DNA of 64,000 nucleotides from JBBDMX01 sp040878035. Its GTDB lineage: Bacteria > Planctomycetota > Phycisphaerae > Phycisphaerales > Phycisphaeraceae. The position numbers and the translations under genes were made by a program. The notes beneath the pieces were generated by a model, which had not been told where the DNA came from, did not search any database, and was given only the letters and a program-made list of their open reading frames with translations. Shown here one piece after another: positions 1 through 8,656 of the stretch; position 1 is the first letter of the stretch; every line of letters starts with the position of its first letter. The DNA is taken from assembly GCA_040878035.1 (NCBI GenBank), contig JBBDMX010000090.1:8023-72022 (forward strand), given 5' to 3'.

Positions 1-2
1 CG

Positions 3-3000
3 ACGCAGACCGGCCGCATCGACGGCAAGGTCACGCTGGTGGACCTGTTCGACAAGCAGGGCGTGATGCGGACGGCGGCGATGAACGTGGACGCCGACGC
101 CAAAATCACCGGCCTGCCCACCGCTGTCGCCGATGCCTTGGCCAACGCCGGCGGCCAGATCAATGGGCTCATCGGCCCAACCCTCAACGGGCAGTTAAAC
201 GCCAAAGGCAAGCTCGACCGGCTCAACGCCACGCTGACCGCCGACTCACGCTACCTGAACGCAAAGCTGGGCATCGTATCCACCGACCAGGGCATCACCG
301 CGACGGAAGACTCGCGTTATGAGCTGAAGGTCGAGCAGGCTAACTGGCAGGCCTTCGCCAGTGCCGGAAATCAGACGGGAGCCGTGCCGGAACCTATCGC
401 GACCTTGGTGCAGCCCTTCACGCTCACCGGCACAATCAAGCAGTTCTCGTTGCCGCGGGGACCTAACGGCATTGACCTGCGCGGTGCCGTGGCGCTGATC
501 GAAAACAAGATCGGCGACATCGCACTGGACACCGCCAAGGCCGGCCGAGTCGCGCTGCACAATGCATCGGCGACCGTGACGCTCGACGGCAAGGCCGAGA
601 CGTTGGTGGTCGATGTGCACGCCGTCGGCGAGCAAGGCGGGCAACGCGGCCCGATTACATTTAATCTGACCGCCAGTGGTTTTGCCGACGAGAAGGGCGC
701 CTTCGATCGCGCGGCCACAGCGCTCAAGGCCGAGGGATCGATTCAGCAATTCCCGTTGGCGGTGATCGATGAACTGGCGCAACTCAAGGGTCTGGTGACC
801 ACGGTCGTCGGCCCCGACCTGGGCGCTTCGCTGGACTTCACCATGCCTGCCGGTTCGCTGGCGGCCAAGCACGATCAGACCCAGGCGGTGGCCGGCAAGC
901 TGGAGGTGAACGTCCAGTCACGCAATCTCAACGGCAAGTTGACCGGCAACGTGCGCGACGGCCGTTTGACGCTCGAGCCGAGCAGCATGACATTACAGCT
1001 CGATCCGCAGTCCGTCGCGATGCTGCGCGATCGCTATGGCGGGCAGGCGGTGTTGCTCGCAGGGCTGAGCCTGGAACAGCCCGCGACACTGACGCTCAAG
1101 ATCGACAAGCTTGATGCCCCGCTCGGCGGCGCCGGCGCGCTGGCGGCCGCGGTGCAGATCAACACCGCCTTTGCGGTTAAGCGCGGCGATGGCACGCGCG
1201 TCAAGGCCGGTGGCCTGGCCATTCAACTGGACGATCTTTCGATCCCGCAAGGCGAGGGCGGCTGGCGTGCGGCGACATTCAACGCGAGCATGACGCTGAG
1301 CAACGTGACCTTTGCCGATGACCCGCGCGTCAACGACATGGCGATTCGCTCGCTAGCGCTCAAGGCCCCCAAGGCCAGGCTTGATAAGCCCATCGAGTTC
1401 GAACTGGCCGGTGATCTGACGACTGCCGGCAAACCCGGCACGCTTACCGGCGGCGGCCGGATCATCAACTCAGTGCCGGCTGAGCCAGATCAGACACTGG
1501 CGTATGACGTGACGCTGGAAGCCAAGGTGCTGCCCGTGGGCCTGGTCGATCTAATCATCGGCCAGGAGGGCAAGCTCGCCGCACTGCATCCGACCACGGT
1601 GGACACCGCCAAGCTCACCGCCAGCAACGCCAACCAGGGCCGCATCGACTTTGCGCTGACCGCCAAGTCGGACCGGCTGGATGCCGACCTGGCGGGGAAC
1701 TACAAGGCCGGCGACCTGATGATGCTCAAGCGCGATTCGTATGCCCAGGTGACGCTTGCACCGGCGGACTTCGCCCAACTAATCGAGACATTCACGGCCA
1801 AGCCCGAAGCGGCCCCGGCAGCCAATGCCACGGAGACGACCGGCGTAACCGACCTGTCGTTGGATCGCCCGGCCCAGGTCCGGTTCGCTGCGCGCGATTT
1901 GCAGTTGGCCTTTCTATCAGCGGCACCGGCGGCACCCGCGGCACCAGCGGCACCGGCGGCTCCGGGGACTCCGGGGGCTCCGGCGGCTCCGGGGGCCACG
2001 CTCGCCGACACGCAGACCGCAGCGCCGCCGATGCGCATCGACCCGGAGCGTTCACATCTGCATCTGACCTTGTCAAGCCCCGCCATGGCCCTGCGCTCCG
2101 CCAGGCAAAACCAGGCCGCGCAATTGAACAACGTCCAAGTCATTGTCACCTCGCAGGACCTGCGGCAGAAGACGCAGGTGACCGCCAAGGCCGACTACAC
2201 CGTGCAAAGCGCCACCGCCCCCGCGGCAACCGGCACCGCGCAGGCAACGCCTCAAGCAACCACAGGCCAAGGCAAGCTCGATTCCAACACGATCATCACC
2301 GGCCTGGCTCAGCCCGACGGCACGATCCAGATCAAGAAGGCCTCGTTCGTCACCGACACCACGGCCCAAGGCGTGCCGCTGGCGGTGGTCGATGGCCTAT
2401 TGGGCGCCAAGGGGCACGTACTGGCCGTCGGCCCGACGGGCGACGTGGCCATCAACGCGCAATACCAGTCCGACCAGGGCGGCCCGGTCACCGTCACCAT
2501 CGACGCCGCCAACGCCAGCGCCAAGCTTGCAGGCAAGCTGGATCGCGACTTTGTCTTGACGCTTGCGGAAGATGGCCGATTCCAGATCACGCAGCTCACG
2601 CCCGAGATGGCCAAGACGCTGGGCCTGCTCAATCCGATGCTGCTCAACGCGGTGTCATCCCAAGGCCCCATGACGCTGGTGATTCTGCGTGACGGCTTTG
2701 CCGCGCCGCTCTACCCGTTTGACCTGGAGAAGACCACCGCCCGCCTGCGTCTGGAGACGAGCCAGGTCAAGATGGAGCGTGGCTGGGGCGTCGGGGCCGT
2801 GGCCGGCCTGATGGGCAGCCTGGGCATGGGCCAGCCGACTAGCAAGAACTACACCGCTTCCTTCACGCCGCTGGAGGTCACGCTCAAGGACGGCCACGTC
2901 AGCTCCAACGACCTGTGGCTCAGCAGCACCGACCTGATCGTGGACCGCCTGTTCACCCTGGGCGTGAAGGTCGATCGCGTGAACGTCAAGACCTACCAGG

Positions 3001-3515
3001 GCGATGTCTCGCTGGCGCTGTCGGGCCTGATGCTTTCGCAGATTCGCGGCATGGGGGACGTGGTGGACCGCGACTATGTGTACAGCCTGTCCAAGCGCGG
3101 GGCGGTGTCGAAGATGAACTGGGACTTTGCCGACTTTGCCCTCCAGCTTGGCAAGGCCAAAGGCAAGGCGGAGCTGATCAAGCAACTGGGGCAGAAAAAC
3201 CCGCTGGCGGCGGGATTGGCCGGCGGGGTGCTGGACCTGGTGCCGCTGGGCAAGCAACAGAGCCAGTTGCAGAAACAGTGGCCGCAGCGCCCGACCGAAC
3301 TGCCGCAGGAGGTCAAGGACAAGGTGCAGCAGGAACAGGCCGCGGAGACCAAGCCGGCAACTCCAGGGGCGCAACCTGAGCCGGGGGCGCAGCCGGATCA
3401 GCCCAAGCAAGGCCAGGAAGCCAAGCCCAAAGAGCCGGCCCCCTTGGACCCGCTACAGATCCTCCAGGATCAACTCCGCAAGCGCCGCGAGCAGGAGGAA
3501 AAGAAGAAGCAATGA
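3..3515 (+). CDS. Very large beta-rich protein, 3' part (AsmA-like by inference)
   Basis: The reading frame is open to the left window edge, so the N terminus is missing; at least 1170 residues are present. The chain is made of long stretches of alternating hydrophobic and polar residues with repeated IDGKVTL- or GKLDR-like turns, which resembles AsmA/TamB-type envelope proteins. No decisive motif was seen, so that family is inference. A low-complexity Ala/Pro/Gly linker lies about two thirds along (near 1915-2000, built from APAAP and GAP units), with a second QAT-rich linker near 2215-2270. The C terminus is a charged Pro/Gln/Lys tail. No downstream partner is close; the gene is followed by a word-repeat array. 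It could equally be an uncharacterised planctomycete surface protein. Confidence 0.6.
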   Translation, partial: TQTGRIDGKVTLVDLFDKQGVMRTAAMNVDADAKITGLPTAVADALANAGGQINGLIGPTLNGQLNAKGKLDRLNATLTADSRYLNAKLGIVSTDQGITATEDSRYELKVEQANWQAFASAGNQTGAVPEPIATLVQPFTLTGTIKQFSLPRGPNGIDLRGAVALIENKIGDIALDTAKAGRVALHNASATVTLDGKAETLVVDVHAVGEQGGQRGPITFNLTASGFADEKGAFDRAATALKAEGSIQQFPLAVIDELAQLKGLVTTVVGPDLGASLDFTMPAGSLAAKHDQTQAVAGKLEVNVQSRNLNGKLTGNVRDGRLTLEPSSMTLQLDPQSVAMLRDRYGGQAVLLAGLSLEQPATLTLKIDKLDAPLGGAGALAAAVQINTAFAVKRGDGTRVKAGGLAIQLDDLSIPQGEGGWRAATFNASMTLSNVTFADDPRVNDMAIRSLALKAPKARLDKPIEFELAGDLTTAGKPGTLTGGGRIINSVPAEPDQTLAYDVTLEAKVLPVGLVDLIIGQEGKLAALHPTTVDTAKLTASNANQGRIDFALTAKSDRLDADLAGNYKAGDLMMLKRDSYAQVTLAPADFAQLIETFTAKPEAAPAANATETTGVTDLSLDRPAQVRFAARDLQLAFLSAAPAAPAAPAAPAAPGTPGAPAAPGATLADTQTAAPPMRIDPERSHLHLTLSSPAMALRSARQNQAAQLNNVQVIVTSQDLRQKTQVTAKADYTVQSATAPAATGTAQATPQATTGQGKLDSNTIITGLAQPDGTIQIKKASFVTDTTAQGVPLAVVDGLLGAKGHVLAVGPTGDVAINAQYQSDQGGPVTVTIDAANASAKLAGKLDRDFVLTLAEDGRFQITQLTPEMAKTLGLLNPMLLNAVSSQGPMTLVILRDGFAAPLYPFDLEKTTARLRLETSQVKMERGWGVGAVAGLMGSLGMGQPTSKNYTASFTPLEVTLKDGHVSSNDLWLSSTDLIVDRLFTLGVKVDRVNVKTYQGDVSLALSGLMLSQIRGMGDVVDRDYVYSLSKRGAVSKMNWDFADFALQLGKAKGKAELIKQLGQKNPLAAGLAGGVLDLVPLGKQQSQLQKQWPQRPTELPQEVKDKVQQEQAAETKPATPGAQPEPGAQPDQPKQGQEAKPKEPAPLDPLQILQDQLRKRREQEEKKKQ

Positions 3516-3539
3516 CGACGCCCGCACCAGCGGAACGCG

Positions 3540-3640
3540 AAATCTCTTCCACTCTCCACTCTCCACTCTGAACCTTGCACTCTGCACTCTGCACTCTGCA
3601 CTTTGCACCCTGCACCGGGCGCTTCGCCCCTTGACTCTCC
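3540..3640. repeat. Degenerate word-repeat array
   Basis: Short imperfect tandem words of the types CTCCACTCT and CTTTGCACTCTGCAC are followed by the module GGGCGCTTCGCCCC, which is self-complementary around TTCG. The same words and palindromic module recur at 4440-4690, 5608-5895 and 6565-6815. No coding potential is seen. Confidence 0.8.
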
Positions 3641-3755
3641 CCCCTGGCCGTCGTAATCTGCGCCTGCCGTTCCCGAAGGGGAAACACTCGCGGGTTGCCG
3701 TTAAAATAGTGGGTGATCGAGGGATGGAGAGCCTGCGGATCGTGGAGGTGTCGTG

Positions 3756-4067
3756 ATGCTTGCCCATGCTGGTGTGGAGTTGCCGATGAGGCGGATCGAG
3801 GCCTTTTGCCGCAAGTACGGCATCGCCGAGCTGTCGCTGTTTGGGTCGGTCTTGCGCGACGATTTCACGCCCCAGAGCGATGTCGATGTCCTGATTGATC
3901 TGGAGCCCGACCAGCACATGACCATCGAGAAGTATCTGGACATGTGCGACGAGCTTTCCGCGATGTTGGGTGGTCGCGCCATCGACCTGGCGCAAAAGCG
4001 CTTGCTCAAGAACCCGTACCGCCGCCATGAGATTCTCAAGACCCGGCAGGTGCTCTATGCCGCGTGA
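3756..4067 (+). CDS. mntA: MNT-type nucleotidyltransferase, antitoxin of a MntA/HepT pair
   Basis: A 103-residue minimal nucleotidyltransferase. The signature G30-S31 followed by D42-x-D44 (LFGSVLRDDF, then SDVDVLID) gives the GSx10DxD active site that binds nucleotide and metal. In this family the enzyme neutralises the HepT RNase by adding AMP to a tyrosine; that is family knowledge. A GTG lies one codon upstream, but the ATG is better placed behind GGAGGTG. The stop overlaps the start of the following hepT reading frame by 11 bases, as is usual for this pair. Word-repeat arrays lie on both sides. Confidence 0.85.
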   Translation: MLAHAGVELPMRRIEAFCRKYGIAELSLFGSVLRDDFTPQSDVDVLIDLEPDQHMTIEKYLDMCDELSAMLGGRAIDLAQKRLLKNPYRRHEILKTRQVLYAA

Positions 4068-4417
4068 GCGAGCGCCGGCGGCCTGTTTGTCGGACATGCT
4101 CCAGGCGGCACAAGCGGCCCTGGACCACATCGCAGGCAAATCGCGCCAGGATTACGAGCGACACAAGCTCATCCGCGACGCGGTGGAGCGGAACATCGAG
4201 ATCATCGGGGGAGCGGCCCGCCGCCTCCAGCGACGAATTCCGCGCGACCCATCCTGAGATTCCCTGGCGGGTGATCATGGCCATGCGCCACATTCTGGCC
4301 CATGATTACGATGAGGTGGACAACGACATCGTGTGGCGCATTCTGACAGATCACCTACCGCCGCTGATAAGGCAACTGCGCGCCTTGCTTCCACCCCCGC
4401 CCCCGGATGAACCCTGA
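4057..4417 (+). pseudogene. hepT: HepT-like RNase toxin, frameshifted
   Basis: The N-terminal half reads from the ATG overlapping mntA and contains the typical HepT helix with RDAVERNIEIIG. The frame then runs into a stop at 4257. The C-terminal half (SDEFRATHPEIPW, then RHILAHDYDEVD) lies in the next frame. The join is at about 4228-4232, where one extra C would account for the shift. The toxin signature R-x4-H-x-Y (RHILAHDY) is intact in the second frame. Either the toxin is inactivated, which would leave a solitary antitoxin, or this is an assembly error in a GC-rich run. Confidence 0.8.
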
Positions 4418-4439
4418 AGCGGGACTCAGAAGGCAGGAG

Positions 4440-4690
4440 ACGGGGTGACAAGGAGACAGGAGTCAGGAGACAGGAGTCGGCAACTCTCCACCTTCCACGC
4501 TCCACTCTCCACTCTCCACTCTCCACCCTCCCCTCTCCACCTTGCACTCTGCACCCTGCACCGGGGCGCCTCGCCCCTCCCCCTTGCCCTCTGCCCTCTG
4601 AACTCTGCACCTTGCACCCTGCACCGGGCGCCGCGCCCCAACTCTCCACTCTCCACTCTCCACCGGGCGCCGCGCCCCGCGCTCCGCCCC
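4440..4690. repeat. Degenerate word-repeat array
   Basis: This 250-bp stretch between hepT and the esterase gene contains GGAGACAGGAGTCAGGAG words, then CTCTCCACTCTCCA words, then CTTGCACTCTGCACCCTGCAC words. Three GC palindromic modules of the form GGGCGC(C/T)TCGCCCC or GGGCGCCGCGCCCC are interspersed. No gene was found. Confidence 0.8.
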
Positions 4691-4695
4691 CCCCG

Positions 4696-5517
4696 TTACT
4701 TGGCCGGCTTGGCGATCAGCTTGACGTACGACTCGGCGAAGCGGTTGCCGATGCCGATCAGACCGGCGGCGTTGTAGTGGCCGGCATATTCCAGCGGCTG
4801 GTCGTCGGTGTCGAACCAGGCGGCGCGGGCGTCGGCGTCGGCGACTTTGACTTGGGCGTCGCGGACAAGCTTGGCGTGGCCGGTCGCCGAGCCGTAGTAC
4901 CCCAGCACGCGCGCGATGATGAACGGCATGGCCGGTGTCTTGAACTGCTCGCGCATGTGGGCGACAAAAGCGGTGAGATTCTTCTCGTAAAGGTCGCCCT
5001 TGGATTCGTCGGCGTCGCTTTCGCCCTGGAGCCAGAGCATGCCGGCGATCTCGTAGGGCCGCTGCGCATCATCGAGATTCTTCAGCGCGGCACGGGCGGT
5101 CTGCATGAAGGCGATGTACTGCGGGCCCTGGGTCGGCGCCCAGTCGTCGTAAAGCGCGGTGCCGCCCACGGCGTATTTGACCAGCAGGATGCGCTCGTCG
5201 GGCATGGCCTTGGCGATGGCGTGGGCAAAGGCGACCTCGGGTCCGAAGGCGCCGCTGGGCCTGCCCTCGGGCGGCGTGAGCGGCACCCACGCCCCCGCGC
5301 CGGCATCCCAGACCTGCACCTTGTCAAACGCTTGGGAATAAGGCGCCGTCAGTTGATCGTTGCGGCCGACACCCTGCATGTTCGACTGCCCGCCCAGCAG
5401 AAAGACCTGGAGCGGGCGCTCATGCGCGGCCGGTGCGTCGGCCTGGCCTGAGACGATCGATGCAGCCAGGAGACCCGCCAAGCAGAGGGCCGCCAAGACG
5501 AGGGTGAACTGAGCCAT
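4696..5517 (-). CDS. Secreted sialate O-acetylesterase-like (SASA/DUF303) hydrolase
   Basis: A 273-residue protein. The start was placed at MAQFTLVL because it begins a clean signal peptide (hydrophobic core LVLAALCLAGLLAASIV) and has AGGGA about ten bases upstream. The catalytic block GGQSNMQG near residue 40 is the SGNH-like nucleophile motif of the sialate O-acetylesterase family. WLQGESDA near residue 160 is the matching block of the same family. Members remove acetyl groups from sialic acids or from plant polysaccharides; the substrate here is unknown. The gene stands alone between two word-repeat arrays. Confidence 0.85.
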   Translation of the reverse strand: MAQFTLVLAALCLAGLLAASIVSGQADAPAAHERPLQVFLLGGQSNMQGVGRNDQLTAPYSQAFDKVQVWDAGAGAWVPLTPPEGRPSGAFGPEVAFAHAIAKAMPDERILLVKYAVGGTALYDDWAPTQGPQYIAFMQTARAALKNLDDAQRPYEIAGMLWLQGESDADESKGDLYEKNLTAFVAHMREQFKTPAMPFIIARVLGYYGSATGHAKLVRDAQVKVADADARAAWFDTDDQPLEYAGHYNAAGLIGIGNRFAESYVKLIAKPAK

Positions 5518-5607
5518 GGGGGGTGTCCCTTGATATGTGACGATGAAGGCCGATTCCATTTGCGAAGCGCAGCTTACGACGGCTCCATGTTACCTCATCA
5601 CCCGTAC

Positions 5608-5895
5608 CAAGAGAAGGAGACAGGAGAGCAGGAGACGGGAGAGCAGGAGACGGGAGAGCAGGAGACAGGAGAGCAGGAGACAGAAGTCAGGAAGGGGCTC
5701 TGCTTGGCCCTTGGCCCTCTTCCCACTTTGCACTTTGCACCTTGAACTCTCCACCCTCCACCCTCCACTCTCCACCCTGCACCTTGAACTGGGCGCTTCG
5801 CCCCTCCCCACCTTGCACCTTGCACCTTGCACTTTGCACCTTGAACTGTGCACTCGTGGCTCTGCCGCGCCCCCTTGCACTTTGCCCCCCAGGGC
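5608..5895. repeat. Degenerate word-repeat array
   Basis: The array starts with about six units of GGAGAGCAGGAGACGG type. It passes into CTTTGCACCTTGAACT and CTCCACCCTCCACTC words, with the module GGGCGCTTCGCCCC in the middle (about 5786-5800). The rest of the intergenic stretch, to 6040, shows no gene. Confidence 0.8.
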
Positions 5896-6040
5896 ATTAC
5901 CCTGACCGCCGCGTGAATGCCCGGGATTTCGGGCTTCCGGGGGCACGTCCAACCTCGTTGGGGGACTGTCATGTTCGAAGAGCTGGCCAGTCAAAGACTC
6001 CCGACCCCTTTGCCCCCCCCTAACACGAGGATTAGCGAAA

Positions 6041-6529
6041 ATGCATGATTATCTCGCGTCAGTCTGGCGCCGCTTCGGGATGCCTGTGTGCCTGCTGGGT
6101 TGCTTGTACACCCTATCGGGGTGCTGGGTCATAACCAGAGCTGGTGGTGTCGACTCGAAGACTATACCTCTATTTGTCACCGACGTTGACTATGAACTCA
6201 TACGTGATGTCAAGATTGATCTGCATCCAGGGTCTGCACGGCGGCTTTTTGATCCTGCTCCGGTAATAGAAGAGAGCCATAGACAAACGGGATATGGACC
6301 AATTGAGGTAGTCGCTGGTGGCACGCGTCTACGATACGCGCGACTTATCCGTAATGAATACCTCGGTGGTTCCCTTGAGCAGGTTGCCATGACTATCCAG
6401 ACAGGTCCGTATGCCGGCACGGAAGTGTTTGTTAGCCCCGCACTCACGACTAGTCGCCCCGCTCAAGGTCCAAATACTTACTATAAGTCTCCAGACCCGA
6501 AGTACCTGCGTATGGCCGAGAATCCATAG
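6041..6529 (+). CDS. Short lipoprotein, unknown function, low GC
   Basis: A 162-residue protein with an N-terminal hydrophobic stretch ending in the lipobox LSGC (Cys28), so probably lipid-anchored. The mature part has no motif I recognise. Base composition is visibly lower in GC than all neighbours (many ATA, TTT and AGA-type codons), suggesting acquisition by transfer. It is flanked on both sides by word-repeat arrays. ACGAGGA upstream of the ATG is a plausible ribosome site. Confidence 0.65.
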   Translation: MHDYLASVWRRFGMPVCLLGCLYTLSGCWVITRAGGVDSKTIPLFVTDVDYELIRDVKIDLHPGSARRLFDPAPVIEESHRQTGYGPIEVVAGGTRLRYARLIRNEYLGGSLEQVAMTIQTGPYAGTEVFVSPALTTSRPAQGPNTYYKSPDPKYLRMAENP

Positions 6530-6564
6530 GAGAAGGGAAAGGTGTCCGGATGAATTCTCCGGGG

Positions 6565-6815
6565 AACCCGGGAGGGCGAAGCAGGGCGAAGCGCCCAGTT
6601 CAAAGTGCAAAGTGGAGAGGGGCGAAGCGCCCGGTGCAGGGTGCAGGTTGGATAGGGGCGAAGCGCCCGGTGGAGCGTGGAGAGTGGAAGGTGGAGAGTT
6701 GCCGACTCCCGACTCCCGACTCCCGACTCCTGTCTCCTTGTCTCCCTGTCTCCCTGTCTCCCTGTCTCCTGCTCTCCCGGTCTCCTGCTCTCCCGTTCTC
6801 CTGCCTTCCTGCCTG
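6565..6815. repeat. Degenerate word-repeat array
   Basis: The same vocabulary as 5608-5895 but in the opposite orientation: GGGCGAAGCGCCC modules at about 6583, 6618 and 6655, AAAGTGCAAAGTGGAGAG words, then CCCGACTCCCGACTCC and TCTCCTGTCTCCCTG runs. No coding capacity was recognised. Confidence 0.8.
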
Positions 6816-6911
6816 TCGCCCGATAAAACCGGCCCGGACGGGCTTCGGGGATGGTTGGCGGGGTTTGGGGGGCATTTCTGGCCGTTTCCGGACGCCCCCG
6901 GAGGCGAAAAA

Positions 6912-7016
6912 GGAAGTCCGTGCGCCGCAAAAGGGAGTCCGTGTGCCGCAAAAGGAAGTCCGTGCGCCGCAAAAGGAAGTCCGTGCGCCGCGTACGGAAG
7001 TCCATGGGCGGCTCGG
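6912..7016. repeat. 21-bp tandem repeat, five copies
   Basis: The unit GGAAGTCCGTGCGCCGCAAA plus one A is repeated with small changes. Copies 1-3 are nearly identical, copy 4 ends in GTAC and copy 5 is degenerate. The period is a multiple of three, so it could be read as a Lys/Arg-rich heptapeptide repeat. No credible gene start or flanking domain is present. Confidence 0.8.
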
Positions 7017-7504
7017 GGACGTCCGGCCCTGGCCCCGATAACTCCGGCCCAGGTGGGCAGGCCGGTATCCGGCCGGGCTGGCGGCCCGGCCAGCCGGAGG
7101 TCGGGTATCCTGTAACCAACCATGACCACAACCTTCGGGGGAAGCCAACACCCGCGCCAAGCTCATCGACCCGGCCATCCACCCCCGGAAGCCGCGGAGG
7201 CCCCGCAAGCCCCGCAAGCCCCCGCAAGGATTTCAGGTGGACCAAAGGGCACATCAAGCGCAAAATCACCGCCGGGGCCTGTCCTCCTTCGTGCCTTCGT
7301 GTTCAATGATCTTCCTGGTGCCCTTGGTGTCTTGGTGGTTAATCAAAGGTCTCAACACGCCGGGTAGAAATTGGCCGCGGAGGAACTCCGTCCTGGAATC
7401 TGCAAATCGGCGCGATCCGCGGATCAAACGCCTTGAAGTTTGCGCCCGCCGCGAAGATTTCGGCGGATGGTAATACGGAGCACACGGTGAATCTCCCAAT
7501 TGAG
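7017..7504. other. Intergenic stretch without a recognised gene
   Basis: The region contains GCCGGTATCCGGC- and GCCCGGCC-type inverted segments (7050-7100), a short CCCCGCAAG triplication (about 7200-7230) and the words CTTCGTGCCTTCGTGTT and CTTGGTGTCTTGGTGGTT (7289-7342). The last two look like another dispersed word family. I see no protein-coding or RNA gene here. Confidence 0.5.
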
Positions 7505-8542
7505 TTACGCGGGCACGAGCAGGCCCTTGAGCGCCTGGAGATTCTCGCAGGCGGCAAATGCGTCTTCCCACTGGGTCAGGGGAAGCTTGTGAGTGATGAT
7601 CTTTTCGGCGGGGACCTGACCCGAGGCGATCAGAGCGATAGTGCGGTCCCAACTGGTGTAGCTGGTGGAGAGGTTGAAGATGACGTCGCAGACCTTGAAG
7701 GCGAACTTGTCCCAGGGCAGTTCGACGTTCTTGCCGCCGGTGAGGCCGATGGCGCAGATCTTGCCGCGCTTGCGGACCAGGTCCACGGTGCCGGGGATGG
7801 CGCGGGGCGAACCGGAGCATTCGATGACCATGTCGGCGCCCAGGCCGTCGGTCATGGCCAGGACGACATCCTCGGCCTTCTGCTGGCCGATATTGACGGT
7901 GGTAAAGCCCAGTTCGCGGGCCTTGCTCAGGCGCAGGTCCTCATCGCCGGGCGTGCCGACAATGAGCACCTGGCGAGCCCCGGCGGCGCGGGCGACCATG
8001 GCCGCAAGCAGGCCGATCGGACCGGGCCCGATCACCACGGCGAAGTCCCCGGCGGTGAGTTGTGCCCGCTCGATCACATCCGTCACCGCATTGGCGGTGG
8101 GCTCCACCAGCGCCGCCTGATCGAAGGTCATGTGATCGGGGATCTTGTGCAGGAGCTTCTCGGGGTAGGTGATGAAGCTGGTCATGGCGCCATCGATGCC
8201 CCAGCCGGGCGAGCGCTTGTTGGGGCAGATCTGCACATTGCCCGTGCGGCAGAGATAGCACACGCCGCAGGCCTTGGAATGCGGCTCGGCAACAATGCGA
8301 TCGCCCACCTTGGCGCGCAGGCAATCCGGGCCGACCTCGACGACGGTACCGCTGAATTCGTGACCCAGGATCACCGGCGGCCAGTAGGGGAACTCGTCGT
8401 GCTTGACGTGGATGTCCGTGCCGCAGATGCCGCAGGCGGCGATGCGGATCTTCACCTCTGCGGCGCCGGGGGCAGGCGACTCGGGCACCTCGCGCAGTTC
8501 GAGGAAGCCTTTACCTTTCTGGGTCTTGACTAGCGCTTTCAT
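7505..8542 (-). CDS. Zinc-dependent medium-chain alcohol/polyol dehydrogenase
   Basis: A 345-residue medium-chain dehydrogenase resembling threonine or sorbitol dehydrogenases. Catalytic zinc residues are visible as Cys40 (CGICGTD) and the GHE block at 60-62. Four structural zinc cysteines are Cys92, 95, 98 and 106. The NAD(P)-binding loop GPGPIG follows near residue 175. The start MKALVKTQ has GGAGC eight bases upstream. It is the last gene of a six-gene minus-strand run and probably oxidises a hydroxyl of a sugar-derived intermediate to a ketone. The substrate is not deducible. Confidence 0.85.
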   Translation of the reverse strand: MKALVKTQKGKGFLELREVPESPAPGAAEVKIRIAACGICGTDIHVKHDEFPYWPPVILGHEFSGTVVEVGPDCLRAKVGDRIVAEPHSKACGVCYLCRTGNVQICPNKRSPGWGIDGAMTSFITYPEKLLHKIPDHMTFDQAALVEPTANAVTDVIERAQLTAGDFAVVIGPGPIGLLAAMVARAAGARQVLIVGTPGDEDLRLSKARELGFTTVNIGQQKAEDVVLAMTDGLGADMVIECSGSPRAIPGTVDLVRKRGKICAIGLTGGKNVELPWDKFAFKVCDVIFNLSTSYTSWDRTIALIASGQVPAEKIITHKLPLTQWEDAFAACENLQALKGLLVPA

Positions 8543-8656
8543 AGAATGCTCCGTAATGCGAAGGAGTCCCAAGGCAGGAGGGACGCTGCGCGTCACCCGC
8601 TAAACGATTGCCATGTGCCTCTTCTTCTGACTCCCGTTTCCTGGCTCCGTCTTCCC

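Noticed and set aside
4440..6815. CRISPR array in the repeat-rich region
   Set aside because: Units are short, degenerate and contiguous, with no regular spacers and no cas genes nearby.
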